A stretch of 19,832 nt of DNA from RGIG3102 sp964507095 (GCA_964507095.1 CAZDOS010000033.1:1-19832), one strand, 5' to 3'; shown: positions 6,031 to 15,622, counted from the first letter of the stretch. The notes: a model not told the origin generated them from the sequence alone. A program made the numbers and translations.

Positions 6031-7463
6031 ATGTCGAAGACCTCGTCCTTTCGCTTCAGGATAGCCTCGAAATCCTTGTTATACTCATTAGGATACTTGA
6101 AATTGGATATCCTCTTGATCTCGCCGTTTTTCCCAATGACCTTGCTCACTCCTCCCGCTCCGCAGGAGATGATGGTCTGTACCTCTTCCATTATGTATAT
6201 ATTATACAAGCTTTCGTGACCAATCTGTGAAAAGCCCACGTTTTCAAGATTCTTCACTGTCGATTTCTGCCTGTACATGTAGTACGGCATGTATCCGCTG
6301 TCGTAGAGCATCCTGTTTTTCTCGATCATCCGCTCAACGTCGTCGTAGACGTGCTCCTCATTCTTGATAACAAGATTGGACGCTCGCTTGAGGGTGAGCG
6401 TGTGAACTGTTATGTTCTCTGCCCCAAGCTCTATGCAGCCTCTCAGGCTCTTCTCAAAACCTTCAACAGTATCCTCCGGAAGCCCCGCGATAAGATCCAT
6501 GTTGATGGAATCGAATCCTACCTCCCTGGCCGTCTTCACGCAGTCAAAGAAATCCCGTACGCTGTGTTCCCTGCCGATCGCCCTGAGGACATTGTCAGAA
6601 AGGGTCTGAGGGTTGATCGATATCCTTCCCGCTCCGTATTTCTTGATGACCTCAAGCTTTTCCCTGTCAGTGCAGTCCGGCCTTCCGGCCTCAACTGTAT
6701 ACTCTTCCACTCTGGAAAGGTCGAAGCATTCCGCGACCGTCTTCATGACCTGCTCGAGCTGCGCCCGGCTTATCGCCGTGGGAGTGCCACCTCCCATGTA
6801 TATGGTCCTGAGGTTCATGTCGCACTCTTTTGCTCTTTTGGCCGTATACCTTATCTCGTCACAAAGCCTGTCCACATACCCCTGCATGAGATGGCCGGCA
6901 CTCTTTATGGATACGGAAACAAATGAGCAGTAGTTGCATCTTGAAGGGCAGAAAGGAATGGATATGTACATGCTGAAGTCATTGAACGAGGTGCCTTCAA
7001 GAATGGGTTTCTGGATCCTGTACACATCTTCCCGGAGCTTGATCTTCTCATCGGATACAAGATATATGTCCGAAAAGGCCTTTCTGACCTTCTCCATGTC
7101 GCCCATCCTGGCATACAGCCTCCTCATGAGACTGACAGGTCTTACTCCCGTCAGCACACCCCACGGAAGTCCCTCGCCGGTGACCTTCATGTAAAGCCTG
7201 TATGCGGCAATGCAAAGCTGCATCTCTTCCTTGAGTCCGTTCTTTTCCGGTGTCAGCCAGTCTCCGCCCCTGCCTTTTGGACAGTCAAGGAATATGAAGA
7301 AGCCCTTTCTTCCTCTCCTTATGTATATGAGATCATTCTTAACAGACCTGTCTCGTCTGTCGGCTATGTCCACAGAGAGTTTCTTGAAAAACATCCTGGA
7401 CAGCTGCTCGATCTCATAGTTCTTCGTATAGTTTACCAGAATGAGCCTGATCTCATCACTCAT
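6000..7463 (-). CDS. hemZ: HemZ-like radical SAM coproporphyrinogen III oxidase homologue
   Basis: A 487-residue radical SAM enzyme of the HemN/HemZ family, which catalyses oxygen-independent decarboxylation of coproporphyrinogen III or a related reaction. The [4Fe-4S]-binding motif CPSRCNYC (C172, C176, C179) follows IPF. YMGGGTPTAIS (about 223-233) is the SAM-binding GGE-like element. The HemZ-type N-terminal region contains GVLTGVRPVSLMRRL (about 102-116). RISINPQTLSDNVLRAIGR and MDLIAGLPEDT are conserved in the family. ATG start, overlapping the MBL hydrolase stop by 8 nt. No other haem-biosynthesis genes are visible. As in many anaerobes, the substrate may not be the classical one, so the name reflects homology rather than proven activity. 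Confidence 0.9.
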   Translation of the reverse strand: MSDEIRLILVNYTKNYEIEQLSRMFFKKLSVDIADRRDRSVKNDLIYIRRGRKGFFIFLDCPKGRGGDWLTPEKNGLKEEMQLCIAAYRLYMKVTGEGLPWGVLTGVRPVSLMRRLYARMGDMEKVRKAFSDIYLVSDEKIKLREDVYRIQKPILEGTSFNDFSMYISIPFCPSRCNYCSFVSVSIKSAGHLMQGYVDRLCDEIRYTAKRAKECDMNLRTIYMGGGTPTAISRAQLEQVMKTVAECFDLSRVEEYTVEAGRPDCTDREKLEVIKKYGAGRISINPQTLSDNVLRAIGREHSVRDFFDCVKTAREVGFDSINMDLIAGLPEDTVEGFEKSLRGCIELGAENITVHTLTLKRASNLVIKNEEHVYDDVERMIEKNRMLYDSGYMPYYMYRQKSTVKNLENVGFSQIGHESLYNIYIMEEVQTIISCGAGGVSKVIGKNGEIKRISNFKYPNEYNKDFEAILKRKDEVFDIWQQFGSQKG

Positions 7464-8058
7464 CGTCTTCGTTCTCCCACTTTCCTGTCAGGAACGGATT
7501 CGTCTTCTTTTCAATTCCCATCTTTGAGAAGTGGTTATGTCCCGGCAGTACCTTGACTTCATCGTCGGTAACTGTCCGGACAAGCTTTTTAAGGCTCTTC
7601 ATGAGGGTGTCCATATCCCCGCCCTCCAGGTCTGTCCTTCCGACTGTGCCGGCAAAGAGCGTGTCGCCGCTGAAGAGCATGTCATCGCAAAGGATGCAGT
7701 ATCCGCCCGGGGTATGTCCCGGTGTTGCAATGACTGTAAAATTCATCTCACCCACCTCGAACTTTGCCTCGTCCACGAACGGGATGGTATCAGTGTATCC
7801 GTACAGCCGAGCATCTTCCTCTCCGAGATAGACGGGGCAGTCAAAGGCTTCTCTCGCCTCCTTGAGAGTTTCCGTGTGGTCCCTGTGGCCGTGAGTAAGG
7901 AAAATTGCCTTCATCTGGGCTCTGTCATTTTCAAGTATCCTCTGGACCTTCGAAATGTCTTCAGAGCAGTCGATCATGACCCGGTTTCCCTTGTTGTCGG
8001 TGATGAGATAGCAATTGGTATAAAAAGGTTCCTTGCCGTAGAGATGATATGGTTTCAT
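7456..8058 (-). CDS. MBL-fold hydrolase, glyoxalase II-like
   Basis: A 200-residue metallo-beta-lactamase-fold protein with a full dinuclear metal site: THGHRDH (55-61), GHTPGG (H115), SGDTLF (D132) and PGHNH (H174). Length and motifs match the short hydroxyacylglutathione-hydrolase-like proteins of clostridia (YcbL/GloB-type). It probably hydrolyses a thioester or other small ester, substrate unknown. ATG at 8058 is preceded by AGGAGAG. A GTG at 8082 would add 8 residues and overlap dtd, but has no better SD. It is 11 nt after dtd and overlaps hemZ by 8 nt, so is translationally coupled. The order rel-dtd-MBL-hemZ is, from memory, conserved in many clostridia. Confidence 0.92.
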   Translation of the reverse strand: MKPYHLYGKEPFYTNCYLITDNKGNRVMIDCSEDISKVQRILENDRAQMKAIFLTHGHRDHTETLKEAREAFDCPVYLGEEDARLYGYTDTIPFVDEAKFEVGEMNFTVIATPGHTPGGYCILCDDMLFSGDTLFAGTVGRTDLEGGDMDTLMKSLKKLVRTVTDDEVKVLPGHNHFSKMGIEKKTNPFLTGKWENEDDE

Positions 8059-8069
8059 CTGTGTCTCTC

Positions 8070-8525
8070 CTATTTCTTCCACTCATCGGTGTCGATAATA
8101 ATGGTAACCGGACCGTCATTCGTAAGGTTAATCTGCATATCTGCGCCGAACTCCCCGTGAACGACCTTCCTGAATCCGGATGACTGTATCTCAGAGAGGA
8201 ATTTCTCATAGATTGGGATGGCAGTTTCGGGACGTGCGGCTTTGACGAAGGAAGGTCTTCTTCCCTTCTTAGTGTCGGCATACAATGTGAACTGGCTTAC
8301 AACCATGCAGTCAAGCCCGAGCTCGACTCCTCCTATGTTCATCTTCCCGTCCCGGTCTTCAAAGATCCTGAGGTCGGCTATCTTCTTGGCTACCGCCCGG
8401 GTGTCCCGGGGATCGTCGCCCTCCTTGACGCCGAAAAGGACTACAAGACCTGCATCCATATACTGTTTCTCACCGCCGTTTACGGTGATCCACGCGTTCT
8501 TGACTCTCTGAATAACTGCTCTCAT
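8070..8525 (-). CDS. dtd: D-aminoacyl-tRNA deacylase
   Basis: A 151-residue DTD, which releases D-amino acids (and Gly from tRNA-Ala) from mischarged tRNA, protecting translation. It starts with the usual MRAVIQRV. The two active-site motifs are intact: SQFTL at 77-81, followed by the YADTKKGRRPSF segment, and the Gly-cisPro loop NDGPVT at 136-141. Length is standard. ATG is 5 nt after the rel stop; the SD is weak (AAAGAG about 10 nt away, inside rel), suggesting translational coupling to rel. The pairing of rel and dtd is widespread in Bacillota. Confidence 0.97.
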   Translation of the reverse strand: MRAVIQRVKNAWITVNGGEKQYMDAGLVVLFGVKEGDDPRDTRAVAKKIADLRIFEDRDGKMNIGGVELGLDCMVVSQFTLYADTKKGRRPSFVKAARPETAIPIYEKFLSEIQSSGFRKVVHGEFGADMQINLTNDGPVTIIIDTDEWKK

Positions 8526-8530
8526 GTGTA

Positions 8531-10693
8531 TTAAACTCTTTCTACTGATATTATCGTCTTGGCCTTGTTGAGCTTTGCGATTATGCTGTTCAGATGCTCT
8601 GTATTTGCGACCCCTATGGTGACATTCATGCCCAGTCGACCGTCGCTGGTCTGTCTGGCATTCAGGGCGAATATCGGGACCCTGATATTCGACAGTATAT
8701 TCGACACATCCGCAAAGGCCATTCCGTTGTCCAGCGCGACAATCTCAAGGTTCGCCTTGAAATCTTCCTTTATGTCTTCCGCCCAGTAGGCGTTCACCCA
8801 TCTGTTCCTGTTTTCAGGACTGATGCTTTCAGGCTGTGCGTTTATACAGTTCTTCTTGTGTATCGATACTCCGGATCCTCTGGTCACGAAGCCGACTATC
8901 TCATCGCCCGGCAGAGGGTTGCAGCATTTGGAGAATTTTACCAGACAGTTCTCCAGGCCTTCAACGATGACTCCGTTGCTGCTTTTCGCCTTTCTTACCG
9001 GCGCCACCACCTTGACGACAGGCTCCGGCTCAGCAGTTTCCTTCTGGATCTTGGTGTACATGTCCCTGGCCCTGAAAATGACCTTGGACATCTGCATTCC
9101 GCCGTATCCGATGGACGCATACAGCTCGTCCCGGGTGTTCAGCTTTAGTCTCTTTGCAAGAGTCTCGACAAACTCTTCGTATTCCCGGTCCGGAACACTT
9201 ATGAGGTTTCTTCTGAGTTCCTTCTCAAGGGCGTTCCTGCCCTCTTCGATGTTCTCTTCCTTCCTCTCCTTCTTGAACCAGGCCCTGATCTTGCTTCTGG
9301 CTTCCGAAGTCTTGACTATGTTCAGCCAGTCTCTGGAAGGTCCCTTGTCCTTTGGTCCGAGGACGACCTCTATGATCTCACCGTTATTGACCTTGTAATC
9401 GATCGGGACCATCTTGCCGTTGATCTTGGCTCCGATCATCCTGTTTCCTACCGCTGAGTGAATGGCGTAGGCAAAGTCTATCGCCGTCGCGCCGGCAGGA
9501 AGATTGATGACGTCTCCCTTAGGAGTGAATACATATATCTCATCCGGCACCAGGTCGCTTTTGATACCCCGGAGCAGTTCCGATTCGTCATCTGACTCCT
9601 GCTGTCTTTCAAGGAGCTGTCTGACCCATCTGAGCCTGTCCTCCATATTGTCATCGCCTTCGATGCCGCTCTTGTATTTCCAGTGGGCGGCAACGCCGTA
9701 TTCGGCGATATAATGCATGTCCCAGGTCCTTATCTGGATCTCGAACGGAATTCCTGTACTGCCGATCACGCTCGTGTGCAACGACTGGTACATATTGGCC
9801 TTAGGCGAAGAAATGTAATCCTTGAACCTGGAAGGTACAGGACGGAACATATCATGAACGATCATCAGCGCATTGTAGCACTCCTGGACCGTGTGGAGGA
9901 TTATCCTCACGGCATATATGTCATATATCTCTCCGTAGTCCCTGTTCTGAATATATACCTTTCTGTAAACTCCGTAGACGCTCTTGACCCTTCCGAAGAC
10001 GGAAGCGTCCTTTATTCCGAACTCATCAAGCTTAGCCTTGATCACGCTGACCGTATCGTCAACGAACTTCTGGGCATTGATGTTTCCCTCTATGACATGC
10101 TCAACATCTGCATATCCGACAGGGTCCAGAATTTTCAGGGATATGTCCTGCAGTTCATCTTTTATCTTGCTCATTCCCAGTCGCTGGGCTATAGGAGCAT
10201 AGATGTCCATGACCTCGAGAGCCTTATCCCTCTGTTTCTGAGGAGACCAGCCGGCTGCCGTTCTCATATTGTGCAGCCTGTCGGCGAGCTTTATGATCAT
10301 GACTCTGACATCCTTGCTCATCGCAAGGAGCATCTTCCTGAGGTTCTCAGCCTGTTCGTCTTCTACGGTGGAAAACTGGATCTTTCCGAGTTTCGTTACG
10401 CCGTCCACCAACCGGGCTATATCCCGGTTGAAATTCTTTTCGATGTCCTCGATGGTGACTTCCGTGTCTTCCACTACATCATGCATTATCGCTGCGGCGA
10501 TAGTTGCAGAATCCATGCCCTGTTCCACGAGTATGCCTGCAACTTCCAAAGGATGCTCTATATACCGCTCGCCGGTCTTCCTGAACTGTCCGGCATGGCT
10601 TTTGTCAGCGAGCTCGAAGGCTCTGTCTATCAGCTCGAGATCATATTGTCTTCCGGATTCAATAAGCAGTTTTTTCAAAGCTTCGTATTTCAT
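8531..10693 (-). CDS. rel: bifunctional (p)ppGpp synthetase/hydrolase, RelA/SpoT family
   Basis: A 720-residue long RSH protein that makes and degrades the alarmone (p)ppGpp in response to amino-acid starvation. The HD hydrolase domain is intact: H47, HDVVED (71-76) and KLADRLHNM (135-143, D138). The synthetase has GRVKSVYG (about 234-241), EIYDIYAVR, YQSLHT (302-307) and FEIQIRT (317-323). It carries the RxKD signature (RFKD, 289-292) typical of bifunctional Rel rather than the ExDD of synthetase-only RelA. TGS follows at about 391-450, then the Cys/His-rich region with CLVKFSKCCNPLPGD, and a C-terminal ACT domain (about 645-720). ATG with a very strong AAGGAGG upstream, overlapping the end of recJ's stop region; 12 nt from recJ. 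Nothing appears degenerate. Confidence 0.98.
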   Translation of the reverse strand: MKYEALKKLLIESGRQYDLELIDRAFELADKSHAGQFRKTGERYIEHPLEVAGILVEQGMDSATIAAAIMHDVVEDTEVTIEDIEKNFNRDIARLVDGVTKLGKIQFSTVEDEQAENLRKMLLAMSKDVRVMIIKLADRLHNMRTAAGWSPQKQRDKALEVMDIYAPIAQRLGMSKIKDELQDISLKILDPVGYADVEHVIEGNINAQKFVDDTVSVIKAKLDEFGIKDASVFGRVKSVYGVYRKVYIQNRDYGEIYDIYAVRIILHTVQECYNALMIVHDMFRPVPSRFKDYISSPKANMYQSLHTSVIGSTGIPFEIQIRTWDMHYIAEYGVAAHWKYKSGIEGDDNMEDRLRWVRQLLERQQESDDESELLRGIKSDLVPDEIYVFTPKGDVINLPAGATAIDFAYAIHSAVGNRMIGAKINGKMVPIDYKVNNGEIIEVVLGPKDKGPSRDWLNIVKTSEARSKIRAWFKKERKEENIEEGRNALEKELRRNLISVPDREYEEFVETLAKRLKLNTRDELYASIGYGGMQMSKVIFRARDMYTKIQKETAEPEPVVKVVAPVRKAKSSNGVIVEGLENCLVKFSKCCNPLPGDEIVGFVTRGSGVSIHKKNCINAQPESISPENRNRWVNAYWAEDIKEDFKANLEIVALDNGMAFADVSNILSNIRVPIFALNARQTSDGRLGMNVTIGVANTEHLNSIIAKLNKAKTIISVERV

Positions 10694-10705
10694 GGCACCC
10701 TCCTT

Positions 10706-12736
10706 TCACTGCAATGACAGCAGTATTTTGCTGGACATCAAGTCCTTTTTGCCTTCCACCCGTACGGGCGCAAAGCTGTTTATGTAATCGCTTCTCCTGA
10801 CCTCTATGAGTCCGAGGTCCAGAAGAACATCTATTATCACCCGGATCTTGCCGCTCGGCATGTCCGGAAATGCTATGAACAGAGGTCTGAGATCGTCTGC
10901 GTGGACCCTGCCCTGCATTATTGCCCTGTATATTGCAGCAACATCGTTCCTGTCAGGCCTGAGCTGCCGCTTTTCGTCCCGCGTAAGCAGGAAACCGTTC
11001 TTGAACCGGTTATATGTATCGTAGGAGTCCACTATCGAATCCGACATTCCCGCCGGCCTTATCTCCCTGATCCTTGCTGAAACCATATCGCCCGCATCGG
11101 AAGAATAGATCGATGCAGTAAAGCAGATGTCGACCATGTCTCCCGGGGCGAAGGCTATCTCCGCAGGAGAAGTGTTGAACATGATGCCTGCAAGCGAATA
11201 TGCCCCGTCCGACACCTTAATCCTGACGTGCTTTCCTCCCGATACGGGAATGACTGCTGTCAGCTGAAGTCCGGTGGCCACAAAGGACGGGCTCGGATTT
11301 CCGTTTCCGAAAGGCTGAAGGACATCTATCTGCGAAACGTTCTGGGTGTTGATCTCACTGAGGGAGACCAGACATCCCGCATCCAGATCTGCGGTCCTCA
11401 GAAGGTTCACGTCGTTTCTGGCCAGCTCGTTGATCCGCTTTCTGAAGGATTCAAGCTTTTCCTCCGCTATCGTCATTCCGGCTGCCAGCTCATGGCCTCC
11501 GAAGCCCAGCAGATATTCACTGGTCTCATCCAAAGCCTTGTGGAGATTGAAGCCCTTTACGCTTCTTCCGCTTCCCTTGAAGTCATCACCGTCTCTGGTG
11601 AAGACTATTGCCGGTTTTGAGTATCTTTCCACAAGTCTGGAGGCAACGATCCCTATTACACCGGGATGGTAATCCTCGCCCCAGACGACGATTATCCTGT
11701 CCTTGAGGATCCGGTCGTTATCCTGAAGCTCGGCGGCGATCCCCTCCGCGATCCTGTTCTGGATCTCCTGTCTCTCCCTGTTCTCTGCCTCGAGAGCGTC
11801 AGCCATCTCCCTGGCCTGCTCCTCGTCGTCGCACAGGAGCAGTTCAAGAGCTTCGGTGGCATCCTTGATCCTTCCGGCGGCATTTATCCTCGGTGCGATC
11901 GTGTATGAGACGTTTTCGCTTGTCACCTGCCTGTTGTCCAGCCCGCTGACCTTCATCAGTGCTGCGAAACCGGTCCTCGGCTCGTTGTTGAGCATGTCCA
12001 GTCCGACCTTGACCAGCGTCCTGTTTTCTCCCTCCATGAGCATGAGGTCTGCAATGGTCCCTACTGCGACATAGTCAGCATAGAAATCGGCAAGATCGGC
12101 GCAGTCAGCCTCCTCCATTGCGCAAACGAGCTTGAATGCGACTCCTACTCCTGCAAGGACCTTGCAGGGAGAATTATCATCTGCCCTGAGCGGATCCACT
12201 ACCGCGCATGCGGCGGGCAGTCTGTCCTTCGGGATATGATGGTCGGTAATGACCACGTCAAGTCCTATGGCATTGGCATGGTCTACCTGTTCGATTGCAG
12301 CTATTCCGTTATCTACGGTGATGACAAGATCGACGCCCTTTTCCTTCAGTTTTGTCAGTACATCACTGTTAAGTCCGTACCCCTCGCTCTCTCTGTTGGG
12401 GAGCTTGTAGTACACTCTTGCCCCAATGTTCTCAAGATAAGAAAACAGAGTTGCCGTGGCGCAGACCCCGTCCACGTCATAGTCGCCGTAAACGACTATC
12501 TTTTCCTCGTTCCTGACAGCTTTCCATATCCTTTCCACGGCTTTGTCCATGTCCTTCATCAGGAATGGGTCGGACAAAGGAGCGTCGACCAGGAACTTTT
12601 CCCTGGCAGAGAGCCTGTCGGTGACCTGCTTGGATATGAGAACCTTGGCAAGAAGACTTCCGACCCCAAGATCGCCTGACAGCTGTTTTACCTGTCCCTC
12701 GGGGTACCGGCCCACTTTCCATTTTCTGTAAATCAT
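10706..12736 (-). CDS. recJ: single-stranded-DNA-specific exonuclease RecJ
   Basis: A 676-residue 5'-3' ssDNA exonuclease for recombination and mismatch/base-excision repair. The DHH phosphoesterase core is complete: YGDYDVDG (83-90), VDNG (141-144) and ITDHH (163-167), with APRINAAGR further on. The DHHA1 domain has FKGSGRSVKGFNL and GFGGHELAAGM. An OB-like domain and a C-terminal extension (FLLTRDEKRQLRPDR onward, about 585-676) follow, as in Firmicute RecJ. ATG with GAGGT 4 nt upstream, 19 nt after the oxidoreductase gene. In many Bacillota an apt gene lies between recJ and rel; here only 12 nt separate them. Confidence 0.97.
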   Translation of the reverse strand: MIYRKWKVGRYPEGQVKQLSGDLGVGSLLAKVLISKQVTDRLSAREKFLVDAPLSDPFLMKDMDKAVERIWKAVRNEEKIVVYGDYDVDGVCATATLFSYLENIGARVYYKLPNRESEGYGLNSDVLTKLKEKGVDLVITVDNGIAAIEQVDHANAIGLDVVITDHHIPKDRLPAACAVVDPLRADDNSPCKVLAGVGVAFKLVCAMEEADCADLADFYADYVAVGTIADLMLMEGENRTLVKVGLDMLNNEPRTGFAALMKVSGLDNRQVTSENVSYTIAPRINAAGRIKDATEALELLLCDDEEQAREMADALEAENRERQEIQNRIAEGIAAELQDNDRILKDRIIVVWGEDYHPGVIGIVASRLVERYSKPAIVFTRDGDDFKGSGRSVKGFNLHKALDETSEYLLGFGGHELAAGMTIAEEKLESFRKRINELARNDVNLLRTADLDAGCLVSLSEINTQNVSQIDVLQPFGNGNPSPSFVATGLQLTAVIPVSGGKHVRIKVSDGAYSLAGIMFNTSPAEIAFAPGDMVDICFTASIYSSDAGDMVSARIREIRPAGMSDSIVDSYDTYNRFKNGFLLTRDEKRQLRPDRNDVAAIYRAIMQGRVHADDLRPLFIAFPDMPSGKIRVIIDVLLDLGLIEVRRSDYINSFAPVRVEGKKDLMSSKILLSLQ

Positions 12737-12755
12737 CTATACCTCAATTAAATAT

Positions 12756-14354
12756 TTATATCACGTCACTTAGATCCGGCGACCTGTAAATGGTGCAGAT
12801 CTGCTGGGCTACTCTGACGCCGTCCACTGCAGCGCTCATTATTCCGCCGGCGTAACCGGCTCCCTCTCCGGCAGGATATAGCCCACCTATCCTGCTCACA
12901 TATTCTCCGTTTCTCTCTATCCTGACAGGCGATGATGTCCTTGTCTCGGGGCCGGTAAGCACTGCGTCCGCTACAGCGAATCCGGATATTCTGGCATCCA
13001 TTACCGGAAGGGCTTCTCTCAGGCCCTTTGTAACGTAATCAGGAAACAGGAGGTCAAAGTCTGCCTCCCTTACTCCCATCGGATATGTCGGTATTATTCT
13101 TTTTATGTCCATTCCGGACTTGCCTTCGAGGAACCTTCCCACCGTCTGCGCCGGAGCGCAGTAGTCACTGCCTCCAAGCAGATACGCCTTGTGTTCAAGC
13201 TCTCTCTGGAAGCTTATCCGCTTCCTGTAATCCGAGTCAAAATCCTTTTCGCTGACGGAGACCACCAACGCACTGTTGGAATTTCTGCCGTCTCTCGCAT
13301 GCCTCGACATGCCGTTTGTCACTACCGTGTCCGTCTCGCTCCGGGCGGCGACCACCGTTCCTCCGGGACACATGCAGAAGGTATATACTCCCCTTTCTCC
13401 CCTGGTCCATGAAAGCTGATATTCACCCCTTGAAAGGTTCGGATGCCCCGCCAGTCCGTGATACAGCGCTCTGTCTATATCTTCCTGAAGATGCTCGATC
13501 CTGACTCCAACGGAGAACGGTTTTGCAACGAGCACCGCTCCCCTGTTTTCAAGGATCCCGAACACTTCCCTTGCGGAATGGCCGGTCGCAAGAATGACCG
13601 TCTGGGCAGGGAAATCTCCCCTGTCGGTCCTGACAGCGCATACGTTTCCGTTTTTGGTGACTATATCCGTCATCCTTGTGTTGAAAAGGATCTCGCCGCC
13701 CCTTGAAATGATGTCTTCCCTGATGTTCTTTACCACATCTCCCAGAAGATCCGTTCCGATGTGCGGTTTTGCCTTTCTGGTTATCTCATCCGGAGCGCCG
13801 TGGCTTACCAGCCGTTCGAGTACCCAGTTGCATCTGGGATCATTTATCCTGGTCGTCAGTTTTCCGTCTGAAAAAGTCCCGGCTCCGCCTTCGCCGAACT
13901 GTACATTGGTGAAAGGATCGAGCTTTCTTTGCGTCTCGAATCTCTTTACGGCTTCATTCCTCTCATCGACGGTACCGCCCTGCTCAATCACCAGAGGCCT
14001 CATTCCCATATATGCGAGTGCCAATGCCCGCATGAAGCCCGCGGGACCGAATCCTATCACTACAGGCCTGGTCTCCATCGGCTTCGGACCTATCTCAAAT
14101 CGTATCTCCGCCGGCGCCTTGAGCTGCATGTCAGGATCCCTGGCAGAAAGCATTGCCTCAAGCGCGGGGTCTATCAGAGACATGCCTACGCTGTATACCA
14201 GAGACACCTTTCCTTTCCTCGCGTCGATGCTGACCTTGTTTATCCAGCATTCCCTTATCCGGGAGTGCTTCAGTCCTGTCTTCCTCACTGCCGCGGAGAT
14301 CGCATCCTCCTGTCGGGAGTCAACGCCGAGCCTTATGTTATTACAGATTATCAT
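12756..14354 (-). CDS. FAD-dependent dehydrogenase-like oxidoreductase (COG2509 type)
   Basis: A 532-residue flavoprotein. The N-terminal region (about 1-90) carries the IRECWINKVSIDARKG segment typical of this family. A Rossmann FAD-binding motif follows, VVIGFGPAGFMRALALA, with the glycines at 101-106 and acidic E124 in LVIEQGG. FGEGGAGTFSDGKLTTR is a strongly conserved family block, and the C-terminal GLYPAGEGAGYAGGIMSAA is the second FAD-contact region. The substrate is unknown; relatives are annotated as NAD(P)/FAD-dependent oxidoreductases. The start is ATG at 14354 with GGAGG 5 nt upstream; a TTG 18 nt earlier has no SD. It sits 23 nt after cdaR, where many Bacillota instead have glmM. 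Confidence 0.92.
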   Translation of the reverse strand: MIICNNIRLGVDSRQEDAISAAVRKTGLKHSRIRECWINKVSIDARKGKVSLVYSVGMSLIDPALEAMLSARDPDMQLKAPAEIRFEIGPKPMETRPVVIGFGPAGFMRALALAYMGMRPLVIEQGGTVDERNEAVKRFETQRKLDPFTNVQFGEGGAGTFSDGKLTTRINDPRCNWVLERLVSHGAPDEITRKAKPHIGTDLLGDVVKNIREDIISRGGEILFNTRMTDIVTKNGNVCAVRTDRGDFPAQTVILATGHSAREVFGILENRGAVLVAKPFSVGVRIEHLQEDIDRALYHGLAGHPNLSRGEYQLSWTRGERGVYTFCMCPGGTVVAARSETDTVVTNGMSRHARDGRNSNSALVVSVSEKDFDSDYRKRISFQRELEHKAYLLGGSDYCAPAQTVGRFLEGKSGMDIKRIIPTYPMGVREADFDLLFPDYVTKGLREALPVMDARISGFAVADAVLTGPETRTSSPVRIERNGEYVSRIGGLYPAGEGAGYAGGIMSAAVDGVRVAQQICTIYRSPDLSDVI

Positions 14355-14377
14355 GGGCTCCTCCGCCAGCAAAAAGA

Positions 14378-15622
14378 TCAGATCTTTATATTTACCAGGT
14401 ACACTCCCCTGACATATACCTTGTCAGTTGAAGGAATAAGAAATTCTACTTCGACAGATTTCGTGCCCTGTCCCGAACCGATCCTGGCAGCATCCACCTG
14501 GGCAATAACTCCGCCTTCGCTGAGGCTCTCGATCCGTTCCTTCTCTCCTACCAGATCCACGCTGGTGATCTCCTTTGTGAGAACAGACACTTTTCCGTCC
14601 GCATCGTTGATGACCTTTATCTCATCTACGGTGATGAGCTTCTCTGACAGATTGGATGAAGAAATGTTCACCGAGACCCGTGAAGTTTCGTCCATGGTCA
14701 TATATCCCGTAGGAAGCTTTACCTCAAATGTATACGGCTCGTCAGTCTTAAGCGTTGACAGGTCGATATATCCGACCACATAATCCGTCAGTGACCCGGC
14801 AATGCTGCTCGGAACGGCCAGATGGATCTCGCTCCTTGACAGTGACTGGTGCAGCACATCGGTATCGAAGCCCTGAGGGACATTTACATAATCGACCCTG
14901 ACAGGCAGCGTGACTTCCCGGAGTACCGGGATGGTTATCTCCACCTGGTCATCGCTGAATGTCATCCGGCTCCTGTCCACTTCCGCGCCGTTTTCGTCAT
15001 ACATGATGATGGTCGCAGGCTTCACTGAAGTCTGATAGATGGTCTCCTCCGTCTCTGTCACCGCAACCACTCTTTTGATGCTGTCCACCTTGTTCTTCGG
15101 TCCCGTGATCGTCACCGTGGACGGATTTACGGTCGCCACGCCGACTATGTTGTCACCAGAAACGACGATGCTGGATATGTCCATGGACAGAGGAAATTCT
15201 TTTGTGACCAGAGTGTCGAACCTTACCGTGACATAGTCCTGGCTCAGCGAATCGATGCTGAAGTTCTTGACGCTGGAGGTCTTTTCTGCAGTCAGAGTAA
15301 AGGTATATATTCCCGATCCGTCGATCGCCGTTATGTTCGGATAGACTATTATGTCCTCCTTTGAAAGGTCTCCCGTGGCGCTTCTGGCACCGGAAACATA
15401 GACATCGACCGTGTCAACATCCATCTCTATGACATCCAGACCCATGGACTGATACAGGCTCTGCCTGTACTGCATGTTTATCGGCACGTTCCTGATCACT
15501 GTGCTGTGCTGGTTATTTACGTATACGACCACATAGCCCCACAGGAGGACCGCGCTGAGCACGGATATAAGGAAAAGAAATCTGTTGTCGTCAAGAAGAC
15601 GTGAAAATTTACCGTTTTTCAA
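14378..15622 (-). CDS. cdaR: CdaR, YbbR-domain regulator of CdaA
   Basis: A 414-residue membrane-anchored extracytoplasmic protein that partners with and modulates the diadenylate cyclase CdaA. A short basic cytoplasmic N-terminus is followed by one membrane segment (about 15-34, FLFLISVLSAVLLWGYVVVY). A long beta-rich region of repeated YbbR domains runs to the C-terminus, with the characteristic PVNP-like pattern visible as RNVPINMQYR, VNPSTVTITGPKNKV and ITSVDLVGEKERI. I count about four repeats. The start is TTG at 15622, with a perfect AGGAGG 7 nt upstream lying inside the end of cdaA, so the genes overlap by 14 nt. The upstream TTG at 15679 would add 19 residues with no SD. Confidence 0.93.
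   Translation of the reverse strand: MKNGKFSRLLDDNRFLFLISVLSAVLLWGYVVVYVNNQHSTVIRNVPINMQYRQSLYQSMGLDVIEMDVDTVDVYVSGARSATGDLSKEDIIVYPNITAIDGSGIYTFTLTAEKTSSVKNFSIDSLSQDYVTVRFDTLVTKEFPLSMDISSIVVSGDNIVGVATVNPSTVTITGPKNKVDSIKRVVAVTETEETIYQTSVKPATIIMYDENGAEVDRSRMTFSDDQVEITIPVLREVTLPVRVDYVNVPQGFDTDVLHQSLSRSEIHLAVPSSIAGSLTDYVVGYIDLSTLKTDEPYTFEVKLPTGYMTMDETSRVSVNISSSNLSEKLITVDEIKVINDADGKVSVLTKEITSVDLVGEKERIESLSEGGVIAQVDAARIGSGQGTKSVEVEFLIPSTDKVYVRGVYLVNIKI

Noticed and set aside
9683..10717. 344-codon plus-strand open frame
   Set aside because: It lies wholly antisense to the intact rel gene, has no SD or family motifs, and reflects the codon bias of the opposite strand.
13594..14783. Two long plus-strand frames of about 270-285 codons
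   Set aside because: They are antisense to the oxidoreductase and cdaR genes, both supported by motifs and SD sites; the translations are low-information and Ser/Pro/Arg-rich.
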